A stretch of DNA of 64,000 nucleotides from Pinus tabuliformis (GCA_031772625.1 CM062808.1:471135655-471199654); one strand, 5' to 3'. Counted from the stretch's first letter, positions 11,439 to 24,389 are shown. Notes: generated from the letters alone by a model not told the origin. Numbers and translations are program-made.

Positions 11439-12842
11439 AATGAGAAGTTGGTTATTAAGCTGCATTTGAGTTAGTTTCAGAGGACTGAGACCCCTGGGTT
11501 TGGGCCCAACCTAGAGGCTTTGGTCCCTCTTTTGTACTTGTGTTTTTTTCTTGATTCAAAGCATTTCATATTTTTCTTTCATTTTAGTAGAGGTTAAGCT
11601 ATAAAAACCCGCGATTGGAAGCATCTACACCAACTCCCTTGTGGGAGAATAGTTGGAAGGATTCACAATCTCAGTACAAAAACATTGTGTATATGATTTC
11701 TTGGAAATAAACGACTGTTAGTTGTTCTTCTTCACATTTTATTTCTATAGCTTAGAAGTCAATTCAGTGATCAAATTAGTGTTATGGCATAAAATAGATG
11801 TTATTTATATTAAACTCATATTTTCCATCATAGTTTATATCACTTTGTTAATGATCAATGGATGTATGCATGTGGTTGGTTACAAGGATTTGTTGATCTG
11901 CAGGGGAGGGAACATGTTCCACCTTCATCTTGAACTCTTCCATATTCTCTTTCGATCCCTAAATTCTATCCCAAAACTCTATTTCCATAGTCACTCTTCC
12001 TAGTAAACTTAGGACACAGTGAGCATTCATCATGGTGCAAGACATACCTATGAGAGGTCATGGGATTGGTTAGGGGGCTCAAATCAACTTCCTCCACTCT
12101 CTATAACCTCAATCCACCTCTTCATTCCCTCAAGTCATCATTTTCACCCTAAAAATCCTCTCAAAACCCCTCCTGTAGCATTACATGCCCTTCTGGAGCA
12201 ATACAAGACCTCTTGTAGCAGCCTATAACAGGCCTGTAGCACCACTTTTCTTCGCTAATTTTGATCCCCACTTCAACCTTAGCTCACTCAAGATGACTAT
12301 TGACCCCCAGTTGTGATTTGATGATCAATGGAAGCTCCTATACCACTCCAACCATTCCTTTTCCTCATTACAAAACAAAGTAGATATTAGTGTTTTTCAA
12401 TCTCAGGTATGATGCAAGATAGGTTTCTAATTTTGAAGCAAGTGTGTAATAGATAGATGATACATGAAATTATGTTGCTATTTTGATGAGTTATGCAAGA
12501 TAGAGTAGCGTTCTTTCTGCAAGTATATTAACCCTTTTACTTTCCATGAAATGATTAATTAGCATCTACAAGTTGAGAAAATGACATTTCCACTTTCATA
12601 GCTAGAATTAGTTTTCCATTGTACTTTCATCAACAGGATTTCGCTATAGTTCAGTAGGAGAAATGGTCTTTTTTCACTTTTATATAATGTCATGAATGAG
12701 GGTGGCATGAGTAGAATATAACCTATTGTGCATATAGCACTGTCACCTCTAAGTTTGTACAAACCCTAGGTTGATTAATTTGAGTTGAGGAGCCCTTGGG
12801 AGTTGCAACTTTCTTGATGAAATACCAAGGCTCACCACTTTT
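11439..12842. other. Unassigned sequence, probably containing the 5' LTR of element B
   Basis: There is no supported gene. Because a primer binding site begins at 12843, the bases immediately before it should be the end of element B's 5' LTR, but I could not match a 3' copy and so cannot define its start. About 12169-12235 holds several near-repeats of the word TGTAGCA spaced about 20 bases apart; similar words in the opposite orientation occur at 18818-18890. Confidence 0.4.
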
Positions 12843-12859
12843 TGGCACCGTTTTTGGGG
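12843..12859 (+). other. Primer binding site of element B (tRNA-Asp type)
   Basis: TGGCACCGTTTTTGGGG differs at a few positions from the tRNA-Asp complement used by Athila elements (TGGCGCCGTTGCCGGGG). Element D has a related site. Confidence 0.6.
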
Positions 12860-12944
12860 AGGTGCCTAAGTAGATGTTGTTTTTTCTTGAGCATTATTTT
12901 CTATTTTTTCATTCAATTTTTGAAAAAGTGAAAAAAAAACTTTC

Positions 12945-14358
12945 ATGCCTCATAAGAGTAGGGCTAATCAAGGAAAATTATTACCAAAAACCCCGACACC
13001 CTCAAGCAATCAACCTTCACTCTTTTTTGTTGACTGTGAACTTCCCTATCTGACTACAGGGGAGTTAGGAGACCCTCTAGGTGAGAAAACAGAAATTTTT
13101 GAAGAACCTATTGTGGAAGAAGAATAACACACTTCACCTACGAAAACTATCATTGAAAACAAGTAAAATGAGGTTTTCCCCATTAGACAAACCAATGGAG
13201 AGGCTATAATGAAGAACATAAGCCTTACTACCCTTCCACACCTCCATGGATTAACCTTTGAGGATCCTGACACTTGAATGTTTGAATTTGTTGTTTTTTG
13301 TAGGACCTATGACTATGTCTATGACGATCAAAAGACGAAGTTATTTCCCTCTACCCTTAAAGATGAACCCTTGGACTGGTTTATGGGTTTGCTTGGGGGT
13401 AGCATCACTACTTGGGACCAAATGAAACAAGACTTAAATAGCAAGTATAGGGACTATTGTAGGTCCAAATAATCCAAGGAAGAAATATTTAGGATGACTC
13501 TTGGACATGATGAATCCCTAGAGGACTATGAGGAGAGATTTCAACTCAGTTATAGGAGTGCCAACTGTACCCTTGATCCTGAGTCACTCAAGCTAGTTCT
13601 TCTTTGAGGGATCATGGAGGATATGTGGGAAACCATCAACATGTTTTATGGAGGATCTATCTATCAATTTTCCTATGATGACATCAAAATTGTATTCAAG
13701 AATCACTCTAGGGTTGCCAGGAAGAAGGGTAGGGATAGTCAAGGCTTGGTCAGTTCTTCTCACTCCACAACATCCATTAAGAATGAGATATGGATGATGT
13801 TCGAGGATTTCAAGAGAAAAGTGTTGCATACCTATGCATTGCAAATGGGTACCAAGATAAAAGAAATAAGTAGGAGAAAGCAGGGAGGGAACTAGCTATT
13901 TTTTGCCCTAGATGCACTAAAAGACATCCTAGGAATGAATCCCCATTGAATGTCATAGAAGTCTGCCTCTTCTGTGAACAAAATCATGCAACCCCCTCTT
14001 TTATAGGAATAAAAGCTATATACCAAGTGGTATAAGGTGGGTCAGAGCAACTTTGCTTCATTAATCAAAGAAGGCCTCAAGGACCTCGGGCATATCAATA
14101 AGGCATGTAAGGTTCAGATTACTCTTATTAGAATCTGAATCAGATTGAACCTTTGCAACCTTGGTATCTTCCACTCATCCATCATGGTCCACACCTCCTT
14201 CTTGGCATTATGATCCTCCATATATTCCTCAACCTGTCAACCATTCGTTTCAACCATATCCACCCCAATCTTCTCAATGGGGCAACCCATCAAAAGGGTG
14301 GAGGCCTCAAGTCAACCACCCTCCTGCTTTACAACCTCCACCCCAACCTATACCATAG
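12945..14358 (+). pseudogene. Element B gag (broken)
   Basis: The gag frame begins with a basic stretch MPHKSRANQGK. A capsid-like core follows (about 13280-13620), with words such as LKDEPLDWFMGL and W-DQMKQDLNSKY typical of retrotransposon gag. A double zinc-knuckle region lies at about 13890-13990 (CPRCTKRHPRNE, then CLFCEQNHA); the last cysteine of the first knuckle is serine here. Then comes a Pro/Gln-rich linker (14153-14358). Frameshifts and stops separate these parts, for example TAA 13125, TGA 13605 and the frame change around 13895. Confidence 0.7.
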
Positions 14359-14475
14359 CTCACTCATACTACTCCACCTAAGCAACCTCAAATTCCTGCT
14401 CAACCCAATCCGAACTCGAACCATAAGCAAGCGCAACAGGTCTACAATGGAGAGACATCCTATCCTGCATATGCT

Positions 14476-17400
14476 ATGGAAACCCAAGAGATCAACCTTC
14501 GGTCTAGGAGATATCTCCCAAATAACCACCCACCTTCTCCAACTGAAGCGCTTGAAGAAGAGAATGAAGTGAGTGCTCCTCAAGTCAATACACCTCCCTT
14601 TCCTGAGAGGTTGATCCACCCTATCCAACAAACCCCTGAAGAGGTTGAAATTCTGGGAGAATTGAAACTTTTGTGTGTTAAGATACCCCTCTCGAGGCCA
14701 TTAAATATGCTCCCATCTATAATAATCTTATCAAGGAAAAATGTTTCAAAAATCCTAGGAGAAGTAAAAGAGACACCCCCACCATCAATGTTGTTGGGAA
14801 ACTATCTAATTTGATGCTTAGGAGGGTAATCTTCCCGAAATATCTAGACCTTGGAATCCTAGTAGTGGATGTGAAAATTGATGGCATTATAGTCCCTAAT
14901 ACCCTTATTGATCTTGGGGCTACAATCAATGTGATGACTAAGGAAATAATGCTAAATTAAAATATCCAAGGGGCTTTTAGGAAGACCACCATAGTGTTGC
15001 ATCTTGTAGAGAGATCCATAGTAGATCCTAAGGGAATTGTTGAATATGTTATGGTCTCTATTGACTCTTGGGAGTATCCTACTAATTTCCTAGTTATCCA
15101 ACCCAAAACCAAGTTTAATGGCTATCCTCTCATATTAGGAAGACCTTGGTTGGCCACTGCTAATGCCCACATTAGTTATAGGGATGGGAACATTACTATT
15201 AAGAATGGAAATTTATCAAAAAAATGGTATTGTATCCTCCCGCTCAGGCTTATATTGAACATGACTTACCCTTGTGGTTAGAAGAGGAGGAAGAGGATGA
15301 ATTGTATCACACAACACCCTACCTAATATGCACTCTAGATACTATTATAGGAGGGGGGAAACCTAATGAATATGACCTCATTAACCATATTCTTCATAAC
15401 CAACCTCCCATTCCCATACCAATTTATGATTTGATGAAATAATATGGGAGTAGTCCTTAGAATGACTTATTCCTTGTTGACTCAAGTCCAAAAAATGTCA
15501 AAGATTGTAGAGTTTGGCCCATCCAAAACTTTAAAGATCAACCCCTCTCTCGGAAAAACAAGAATAAAAATTATTCAATGTGCTGAGGAAAGACTTGGAT
15601 GATTTTTCTTGGGATTATAAGGATATGAAAGGTGTGAATCCCTCAGTTTGTACTCATCATATTTACATCAAGGAGGGATGCAAGCTTTTTCACCAACCCA
15701 AGAGAAGGAGGAACCAAAATCTTAAGGACATTGTGAAAGAGGAATCACAAAAGCTATTGGATGCAGGGTTCATATGCCCCATTTGAGATAGTGAGTGGGT
15801 GTCACCTTTGATTTTAGTTCCAAAGAAGAATTGGAAGTGGAGAATATGTGTTGATTATCGGGATCTCAACAAGGCTACAAAGAAGGACCATTTTCCTTGC
15901 CCTTCATTGATGATTTCCTAGATGGCCTTGTAGGGAAGAAGTTATTCTCGTTCCTGGATGGATTTAGTGGATACAACCAAATCCAGATCATCCCTGAAGA
16001 CTAAGATAATACCACATTTACATGTCCTTGGGGTACCTTTTCCTATAGAGTTCTTCCATTCGGTCTATGCAATTCCCCTGCTACTTTCCAAAGGGCATTT
16101 CTAAGAATTTTTGCTATACTTGTTCATGACTCTGTTGAAATATACATGGATGATTTGAATCCTTATGGATGTGACTTCCACAAAGCTCTCTCCAATATGT
16201 GCAAGGTCTTGAAGAAGTTTATTTAAATGAATCTCTCATTGAGCCCTGAGAAATGTGAATTCTTGATGAATGAAGGGGTTGTACTTGGCCATTTCATATC
16301 CAAAGAAGGGATATCGATTGACCCAAACAAGATTTCCATCATCAAAAGGGTCCCTACCCCTTAAAATAAAAGATATGTCAGGATTGTTTTAGGATTATCA
16401 AGGTATTATAGGAGATTCATCAAAGACTTTAGTAAAGTGGCTTCAAATTTGTTTGTATTACTAGCCAAGGATTCAAATTTTTTTTGGACAAGCAGCTGTC
16501 AAAAGGACTTTGAAGTGTTGAAAGAAAATTTGACCACTGCACCCATCCTTAGGAGTCCCAACTGGACATTGCCTTTCCATATACATACTGATGCATCAAA
16601 TTTATATGGGGGGGTAGCCTTACGAAAAGTAGAAGATAAATTTCCTTATGTTGTCTATTTCATTAGTAAGAATTTTTCTAAATCTGAGTTGAATTACATT
16701 GTCACTAAAAAAGAACTCTTTGTTGTAGTACATTCTTTGAAAAAATCTAGGAACTATATCACTGGGTATCAAAATTTTGTTCATATTGAGCATGGAGCCA
16801 TTAAATATTTGATGAATAAGCCTAATGTCAATGCTAGGATAGTTAGATGGTTTTTATTGTTACAATAGTTTGATTTGAAAATTATTGACAAACCATTGAA
16901 AGAAAATGTGGTTGTAGATTTTTTGTCTAGAATAACCTTGCCTATAGGTAATGAGGAGATGGTGGATGATCAACTTCCAGATGAACACCTCTTTTCGATC
17001 TCGATGCTTTCTCCTTGGTTTTTTGACATAGCCAACTACTTGGTTACAAGGATGTTCCCTCCTAATATATCATCGAGAGAGAAAAGCAAGATTTTAAGGG
17101 AAAACTCTCATTTCACTTGCATTGGGGGAAATATTTTCAAATTGGGGCCAGATCAGATCTTAAGGAGATGTGTAAGAGAATATGAGGTATTTGATATCCT
17201 CTAAGCATGTCACGATGGACCTTGTGGGGGTCATTTTGTTGCTAATAGGACAACCTTTAAATTTTTACAGGTTGGTTACTATTGGCCCACTTTACTTCAA
17301 TATGAAAGGAGATACACCACTAGATGTGAAGAGTACCAAATGATGGGAAAACCCACACCCAGGGATGAAATTCCCCTACAACCTCAAGTGGCCTTAGATC

Positions 17401-18240
17401 CATTTGACAAGTGGTGCATGGATTTCATTAGGCCAATTGATCACCATCAGGACAAATGAGGTACATCATTGTGTGCACCGATTAATTGAGAAAGTGGGAT
17501 GAGATAAAGGAAGTCAAAGACAAAACTAAGCAGAAAGTGGCCGATTTTTTAAGAGAAAACATCTTTTACAAGTTTGGGTATCCAAGGGAGGTAGTCACCA
17601 ATCAAGGAGCACAATTCACATCAATTTTGATTGAAGATCTCATGAGGCAACACCATATCAAGCATAATACATCCACTTCCTATCAACCTCAAGAAAATGG
17701 GAAATTAGAGGTCACAAATAGAGCATTGGAGAGCATCCTCACCAAGGTTGTTAGCACTAGTAGAAAAGATTGGGTAGAGAGACTAGTAGAGGCCAATTGG
17801 GCCTACAACGCCACTTGGAAAACCACCACTAGATTCATTCCATATGAATTGGTTTATGGGAAGAAGGATTTGAGTTTGAATATAACACTTTGAGGATGAA
17901 AACTTAGTTGGGCTTAGAATTCACTATAGCACATCAAGAAAGGCTACTCCAACTTAATGGCTTATATGAGTTCAGGATGCAATCTCTCCTACACACTGAA
18001 GTCATACAACTGCAAAGAAAGGTATGGCATGACAAGAATATCAGGGAAAAGACTTTTCAAGAAAGAGATTGGGCCTTGTTATATGATTCTAGGCTCGAAT
18101 ATTTTGAAGGGAAGCTAATAACAAGATGGTGGGTACATATCTAGTAGAAAAATGTCATGAAAATGGATCTTTCCATATCATAACCATTGATGAGTAAGGT
18201 ATTCCCTTACTTGTAAATGGTTATAGGTTGAATATATATA
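14476..18240 (+). pseudogene. Element B pol: protease, RT, RNase H, integrase (broken)
   Basis: Fragments in several frames. The protease region spans 14830-15230 and ends in a PLILGRPWLATANA-type block. RT runs from 15580, with WRICVDYRDLNKA, FLDGFSGYNQI and YMDD at 16143-16154. RNase H has HTDASNLYGGV at about 16585, so its first Asp is retained, unlike element A. Integrase (17200-17900) has CHDGPCGGHF and WCMDFI. The second catalytic Asp is Asn (AAT at 17600-17602, in VTNQGAQF), so the enzyme would be dead even without the stops; the last Glu (GKLEVTN) is kept. Frames change at least five times. No further product can be assigned after 18144. Confidence 0.78.
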
Positions 18241-18339
18241 GAGGATATTTATCCAAGGAAGAATTTATTAGTTCATTCAACAGAGAATTAAATGTGATTG
18301 GGAGTTTGACAACTTCTAGTCCACATAATTCTTATAAAT

Positions 18340-18600
18340 TTGAAAAAATAAAAAAATAATAAAAAGGCTTAGGTGAAAACCTTTATGAGGCATCTAAGGG
18401 AAACTCTAGGGTTTAAAACCTCTCTAAGGCATCCCAAGAGAAAAAAAAAAGAGAGAAGAAAAAATAAAGATACCTAAGTGAAAACCTCCTCTTAGACACC
18501 TAGGGAAGGCATGCAGGTTGAAAACCTCCACAGAGGAAACCTTATTGTCTCAAAAAAAAAGAAAAAAAGAAAAAAAGAGAAAAGAGGAACCCAAGGAAGA
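18340..18600 (+). other. A/purine-rich tracts at the 3' end of element B
   Basis: Several long purine runs (18441-18472, 18548-18592) in non-coding DNA, with a repeated phrase containing GTGAAAACCT (about 18372 and 18478). One of these runs may be the polypurine tract. Which one is uncertain. Confidence 0.4.
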
Positions 18601-19184
18601 AGCTTACATCATTCCTGCTAGCATTTTTCTTCTTTTACATGACTATACATAGTTGGTATATTTTATAGCTACATGATAAAACCTACAAGATCTTGTCCAT
18701 CCTTTCATCCATACACCTCATCTCCATACTCTCCACTCATATAACCATCTCTCTCCACCATCCAATCAACAAGAAATTTGAATTTCACCTCCTCACCATG
18801 ATGATAGAGGAGGGACCTATATTGCTACAGCCGGTTCTATAATGCTACAGGAGGAGAGTATGAAGCTACAGAAGGGGGATACAATGAGAAGAACGACCCA
18901 AAAGGCCACGATTCCTCTAGGAAATGATTAGGGGGATCCTCCAATGATTTACTCATCATCCATCCATTACCTATCGACTACATTTCACCAAAACTTGCTC
19001 AAAATTCCCACTCTATCTTACCTTTAAAAAATACATAAGCCACAATTTTCTATTTCTCAAATGTCTACACTACTTCATGAATATAACCTTATCCTCATGG
19101 ATTGTCACCATATACATCAACAACATCATGAAAAATGAATACTTCAAGGGAGGATCAAAATACTTCTACAGGGATAAAACTCCT
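18601..19184. other. Non-coding flank, possibly 3' LTR of element B
   Basis: No ORF. It contains three copies of GCTACAG spaced about 20 bases (18823-18870). Element C is inserted at 19184, and sequence after 27334 should be the continuation of this segment. I found no clear match with 11439-12842. Confidence 0.35.
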
Positions 19185-20188
19185 TATTACAGATCAGTAC
19201 CATTAGGGCTCATCAAACCCTAATTCAGTTGCTACATGCCCTAGACAAGTCATCACTTTGAATGCCTCCTTCCCTGAGAGTTTCCTGGCCTGAAGCCCTC
19301 CAGAATTTCCTTCTTGAGGGACCAGCGTAGCCTTGGTCATGGGTAAGTGCACTTCAGTGTAGGTAGGCCCACTTCAGGGTGCTTTCCAGAGCACTTAGGC
19401 CCACTTTGGCCTGCGCTGGCGAGTTTGAGCGAAATCATCATAGGGTTCTGGGAATATTCTTATCTTCTGGAGCCATCTAGAAGATTCCCACACTTATCAT
19501 CTCCTATGAGCTCGAAATTGGATATGGAATGAGTTAAGTAACCTCCTATCCTCTCATCCCTTCCTTCATGGAAACTAACTCTAAGTTTGGAAGGCCATTC
19601 AATACCCTCATTTATGACCAAACCTCCTCCATTTTCCTATAAATTGAGCACTCATCTAAGTGATCGGATGGACTTTGAAAATTTGTAAGGAGATACTATT
19701 GGTGTGAGGATTGAGATTGTAAGAAAGTATTGTTATGCTGCCGGAGTGCTGTGCTATTGATGTGATGTTGGTTGGAAAACAAGTTGGAAGAATGACAATG
19801 TATTAGACTTCATGGTTGTAATTCTTCCTTCTACTTAATAAAGTTGTTTACACCTTTTTCTATATGCTTATCTTGATATATGATGTTTATATGTGTGAAT
19901 GTATCTAATTAAATTTACTTATAGTCGATAGGTCTCTTGCTTTGATTGGTTCTCTGTCTTCTGTTTACGCTTGCAGGTACTTTTCGAGCGAGTTAAGTTC
20001 GAAGAAGAGTGACGAGAGCCATACAAAGGAGACAAAAAGAAAGCAAAAGAAAAAGTAGGTCCTTTTTTTTCCCTTGTCTTATTTATCATCTATAGAAAAA
20101 GGATAAGTGCTTTAAATATGTTGTTCTAGGTATAACTACCTACCTAGGGAATTAGTATTTATCCACAGATGCAAAATTCTTCATAAAA
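19185..20188 (+). repeat. LTR1 (5') of element C
   Basis: About 1004 bases, closely matching 25917-26914. The start reads TATTACAGATCAGTAC. Compared with LTR3 (start AGTTACAGATCC) about 35 bases are missing between two CAGATC words, so the end was probably shortened by a slippage-type deletion. A TATA box TATAAAT is at 19639-19645. It ends CATAAAA where LTR2 has CATAACA. Confidence 0.8.
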
Positions 20189-20191
20189 AAT

Positions 20192-20208
20192 TGGCAACTC
20201 CACTGGGG
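20192..20208 (+). other. Primer binding site of element C (tRNA-Arg type)
   Basis: TGGCAACTCCACTGGGG matches the complement of the plant tRNA-Arg(ACG) 3' end (TGGCGACTCCGCTGGGG) except at two positions. It lies three bases after LTR1. tRNA-Arg priming is known for Ogre/Tat elements. Confidence 0.75.
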
Positions 20209-21568
20209 AACGATCATCATTTCGCTAGTTTACCTTCATCCTAGTACACTCTAGTAGACTTCATTTGCTTTCACTAATCTTGTTTCAGCCTTTTTGAAGT
20301 GTTTTTTGGCGAAAAGAGTGCTTGTAAGCCCCTAGGATGGCCTCTCTAGCACCAGTGCAGGTTTGGTTTAGAGACAGAGCACTGCAAAGCACCCTTGGCT
20401 TGAGGATAGTGCTCTAAAGCACACTGTCTCCCATTCAAGGCTACACTGATGCTCCTTAGGATAAAAACCCTTCCTTTGAGTTGATTTTTTGCCAAATTTC
20501 CTTTTGTTTCTGCTTGCTAAAAGGTTGATGATACTTGTGTCTCTAAAATCAATTTGTGTTTCCTTTGCCAGCCCTACTTTCTCCTTGATTTTTTAGTGTT
20601 TCTTAAATGATTTATTTATCACTATTAATTCATTGTCAATGTTAGTTTATAGTTGATTTGTATTTTCGGAAAATAAAGTGTCGTAAAGTCTTCATTTCTT
20701 GCTAAAAGTAATGATTGATTGTATGTGGATCTAGTTTCTTTTTGTTCATCTAAACACTAAAGGGGATGAAAAGAAAAAATTGCATTGTGCATATTGTATT
20801 TTTTGAATGCTTGATAGGAATAGCTAGGGAAATTGCATTAAGTGTGCTCTTTGCTCTTTGTCAAAGATATGATTGCTCTATCCCTTACTAGCTATGGTTT
20901 TCATTGTCAAACCAAATAAAAAGTTTGTTTCTCATGATAGTTGCATTCTAGGAATTACAAACATACATCATGTGGTGAACCTTGAAAGGAAAATTCTTAA
21001 CAAGATCAACTTAAAAGTTATCTCAATTAACCTAATGGAGCATTGTAACCTAACGTAAAACATTTAGAGGTTCTAGGCTAGAGACGTTTTCCGATGTCGT
21101 AAAACATAGCAGTTGTCGCTAACTTGTCTATGATACATTAGTGATGCCTCATTCCACATACATGAGTATATCATAGCTCATCCACGTACCTTCAGGTATA
21201 TAGGGCGGTGTCACAATACGGAAAGTATAAAGGAACGCTCTCACTGTGCGATTTCACATTAGACAACGCTAATACGGAATGGGCCTCCACGTACTTTTAG
21301 ATATATATGGGAGGACAACACTAGGTTGTTATCCATCCTTAGGTAATTGAGTCGGCCGCCTTGTACACTATGATACACCGAACACAACATTTGGGGAGAT
21401 TGCCTGCCCATACTTCTCGGTTTGCCGAGAGGTATTCTGCAGTTCACAGTTACTTGGTAATCCTTTTGCCTAGATTATCCCTATTTTGTTTTGTTATGTT
21501 ATTTTAATTAAAATAAATTAATTGACCACGGATAACATTCTCCACATCACTCCTTAGTTGATCTTAGG
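20209..21568 (+). other. Leader of element C
   Basis: About 1.36 kb without a supported ORF. The short ORF at 20873-21058 has no recognisable content. The leader is expected to carry packaging signals, but none can be named from sequence alone. Confidence 0.5.
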
Positions 21569-22249
21569 TTGAGACATATGGCAACAACTTTGGAACCCAC
21601 CGATCAAGGAATTCCTTTTGATGGGAATCCTAGTCCTTTTCCTTCTTTTGGAAATATTGGTGCTCCATATATGGCTACATTATCCCTTCTAGGATTTACC
21701 ATTGGCTTTCCAGTATGGTTGTTTTCAACCTCCTTGGTTCAAAATGTTATGATTTCTCCCCAATCGAGTACTCCTCCACCTGGACAAAATCAACCTCCAA
21801 TTGACCTTTTGCCGCCTTCATCGGTTGTTTCTTCCTCCCCTTCTTCCTCTTCGCCTAGTGAAAGTATTAGCACTAGTAACCAGATGGCTAAGAAGAAGAA
21901 GAAAGGGAAGAAGAAGAAGAAGAAGAAGAAAATTTAGTAGGGGGGAAATCAAGCAACCATTTCTTTGAATGCAACTTCTGATGAGAAATCATCCGATAAG
22001 CCTCACAAAGTTCGATATCCTTGCAAAATTTGTACGGGGGACCATCTTCTTCGAAATTGTTCCGGTATTCCTCAGATCTTAGAAGAATGGTCTTCTCGTT
22101 CACATCATCCTGTGTCATCAACTTCTGGAGATCATGCTGGTGACACACCATCATGTAGTGGTAGTAAAGTTCATGGAAGAAGGTTAAAGTTAAGTTTCCC
22201 TAAAGGTTATGTGAAGGGAATCAACCAATTCACCTTTGTCCCTATCTAG
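21569..22249 (+). pseudogene. Element C gag remnant: linker and zinc knuckle only
   Basis: Frame 2 encodes a Pro/Ser-rich segment, then a run of lysines (about 21885-21930), two consecutive TAG stops (21935-21940), then in the same frame a zinc knuckle CKICTGDHLLRNC (about 22021-22060, C-x2-C-x3-H-x4-C). The lysine run followed by the knuckle has the same arrangement as element A (1755-1920). The capsid core seen in A at 1060-1600 is missing, so this protein could not build a particle by itself. Confidence 0.7.
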
Positions 22250-22292
22250 ATGAAGCCAAAAAAGTGTTGGATAACTGTCCTACTTCTCTGAA

Positions 22293-23289
22293 GTGACTTT
22301 CATCTTCTGTTACAGGAGACTCTCCCTTAATCCTTCACTAGTTGATAAAGTGACTGACCCAAATCAACCATCGGTCGAACCCACTCTCTCTGAATGTGAA
22401 TTCCATGAGTCTATACCTATCCCATCACAGGTCGAGGAAACAATTGACCTGATTTCACCTTCGTTTAATCGTACCTTTCTCGTAGAGAGTGAGTATGATA
22501 CCACTCAAGTTCTTTTCATTTATTCAGATTCCAACGAGCTTGGAGGCAACCCTCCTATTCCATCAAGACATGAGGAAAATCGTCCCACTCTTGTAACTCA
22601 AGGGGGTAGTTCTCATGTTCTTACAGTACCCCCTCCAAGTAGTCTGGTCACTTCCCTTTATTGGAATCAACTAGCAAGATGTCATCTTCCTTCTTATGTT
22701 CCTTTCCAGATCATAGTACCTGGCACCATTATAGATGAAGGTGCATCTGTGAGTATCCTTTCCTCTACTACTTGGAAAGCGCTCGGTTCGTCGCCACTGG
22801 TTCCTATTACCCAGAATCTATTGCCTTTTAACAGAGGAACCATTCAACCATTAGGGATCCTCCCTCAGTTTCCTATTACTTTGGGAGGAAAATTTGTTTA
22901 TCTCGATGTGATGGTAGTCCCTAGTCCTTTAGATTACAATTTACATCTTGGGCGCGACTATGTTTATGACATGGGAGCTATTGTTTCAACACTCTTTTGA
23001 GTGATGTGTTTCCCGCATGAAGGAAGAATTGTCACCATTCACCAACTTTCATTTCCTAGTCCAAATATGGCTTCCAGTCAACCATATTTCCTAAATGGTC
23101 ATTTCCATGGTCAACCTTATGTGGCAAGCCACAGGTTAATTATGTGGCAACTCGTTCCATGCCTACATCAATTGACAATCAATTCCATGATGTTGTGCAG
23201 TGTGTGCTGGGGGCATTGGAACCAGATCTCTCTAATGTTCTCCTAACTGATGAGAAACTCTTAGAAGTCATGACCTCTTATGGGTTGTG
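22293..23289 (+). pseudogene. Element C protease region
   Basis: An aspartic protease homologous to element A's. DEGAS is at 22734-22748 (A has the same unusual DEGAS). It is followed by PLGILPQFPI and PLDYNLHLGRDY, which correspond to PFGILQDLPI and PLDYNLLLGHSW in A. A TGA at 22998 stands where A has CGG (Arg) in FRLVKFPH. About 40 codons later (near 23118) the frame shifts by one, and a frame ending in MTSYGL closes at 23289, exactly where the tandem array begins. No RT follows. Confidence 0.75.
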
Positions 23290-23790
23290 AACAAAGGGTA
23301 TGTGGATAGTTCCTTGTCTTGTGTCAACCTCGTTAAAAAATGAAACAAAGGGTATGAGGATAGTTCCTTGTCTTCTGTCAAGCTCATAAAAAATGAAACA
23401 AGGAATATGAAGATAGTTCCTGGTCTTGTGTCAACCTCATTAAAAAATGAAACAAAGGAATATGAGGATAGTTTCTTGACTTGTCTCAACCCCATTAAAA
23501 GATGAAACAAAGGAAGATGAGGATAGTTCTTTTACTGTGTCAACCTCATTTAAAAAATGAAACAAGTCCCAGAGCATAGTTCCTTGTCTTGTGTCAAGCT
23601 CATGTTAAAAAATGAAACAAGTAATTTAAGCATAGTTCCTTGTCTTGTGTCAAGCTCGTTAAAAAATGAAACAAGGAATATGAGTATAGTTCCTTGTCTT
23701 CTGTCAAGCTCATTAAAAATGAAACAAGGAATATGAGGATAGTTATTTTACTGTCAACCTCATTAAAAAATGAAACAAGGTCCCCTGGAG
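23290..23790 (+). repeat. Tandem array of nine hairpin units
   Basis: Nine units of 53-57 bases, each with ATAGTTCCTTGTCTTGTGTC followed by AAGCTCGTTAAAAAATG and AAACAAGG with small changes. Within a unit CCTTGT pairs with ACAAGG (for example 23638-23643 with 23671-23676), so every unit can form a stem-loop. The array starts at the end of the protease frame and occupies the place where pol would be. Confidence 0.85.
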
Positions 23791-23974
23791 CAAAAGTTCC
23801 AATTTGATTATTTGATTAGATCTTGTAAAATCCCAGTCGAGTCTTTCACTTGATCTCATATATGAACCTTCATTCCATCCACCTGATAGCCATGAGTAGT
23901 CTACTTAGGTGAATGTAATAAAGATTGGGGGAAATGCACCTAGAATCAAGTCATCATGCTGGGGGCATGTAAAC

Positions 23975-24145
23975 CAATCTCAAGCATAGTTTTCCATTTC
24001 AAGCTTGTGTAAACATGAAACTGAATCCAAGCATAGTTTTTCGTTTCAAGCTTCTAAAAACATGAAACTGAATCCAAGCATATTTTTTTCGTTTCAAGCA
24101 TCCAAGCATAGTTCCCTATGGTTCAAGCTTGTGTAAAAATGAACC
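23975..24145 (+). repeat. Second short array of GTTTCA/TGAAAC hairpins
   Basis: About three to four units of 45-50 bases containing AATCCAAGCATAGTTTTTCG and CAAGCTTNTAAAAACATG. GTTTCA (24043-24048) pairs with TGAAAC (24063-24068). The arms differ from those of the first array but the loop word TAAAAACATG is shared. Confidence 0.7.
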
Positions 24146-24389
24146 CATCTCCATTTGGACCCTCGTGATTGCCATTCTATCAGCCTCTTCCATCACATGA
24201 GCCTTGGTTTTTCTCCTTCCATCATCACTATCTTCTTGTTCGATCATACAATTTCACTTGGTTGTTTTACACTTTTTGAGGAATAGTTGCAACGAGTGGT
24301 CTTATTAGCCAGCCTCTTCACATACCAACATGTTTTGAGAAGTTCCAACATCACTGAAACCAATCGCTTTCCTAGACACCACTTATTCT

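Larger units (their letters stand above)
12843..18600 (+). mobile_element. Element B: decayed Athila-like Ty3/gypsy retrotransposon
   Basis: Internal region of an LTR retrotransposon: primer site, gag with double zinc knuckle, Pro/Gln-rich linker, aspartic protease region, RT, RNase H, integrase, then A-rich purine tracts. The primer site fits tRNA-Asp, as in Athila elements, and the RT motif FLDGFSGYNQI is of Athila type. Many stops and frameshifts show it is old. LTR limits are not resolved. Element C is inserted about 600 bases beyond its purine-rich end. Confidence 0.75.

Noticed and set aside
23290-23790. CRISPR-like array
   Set aside because: Units are nearly identical along their whole length with no variable spacers, and the context is a plant retrotransposon.
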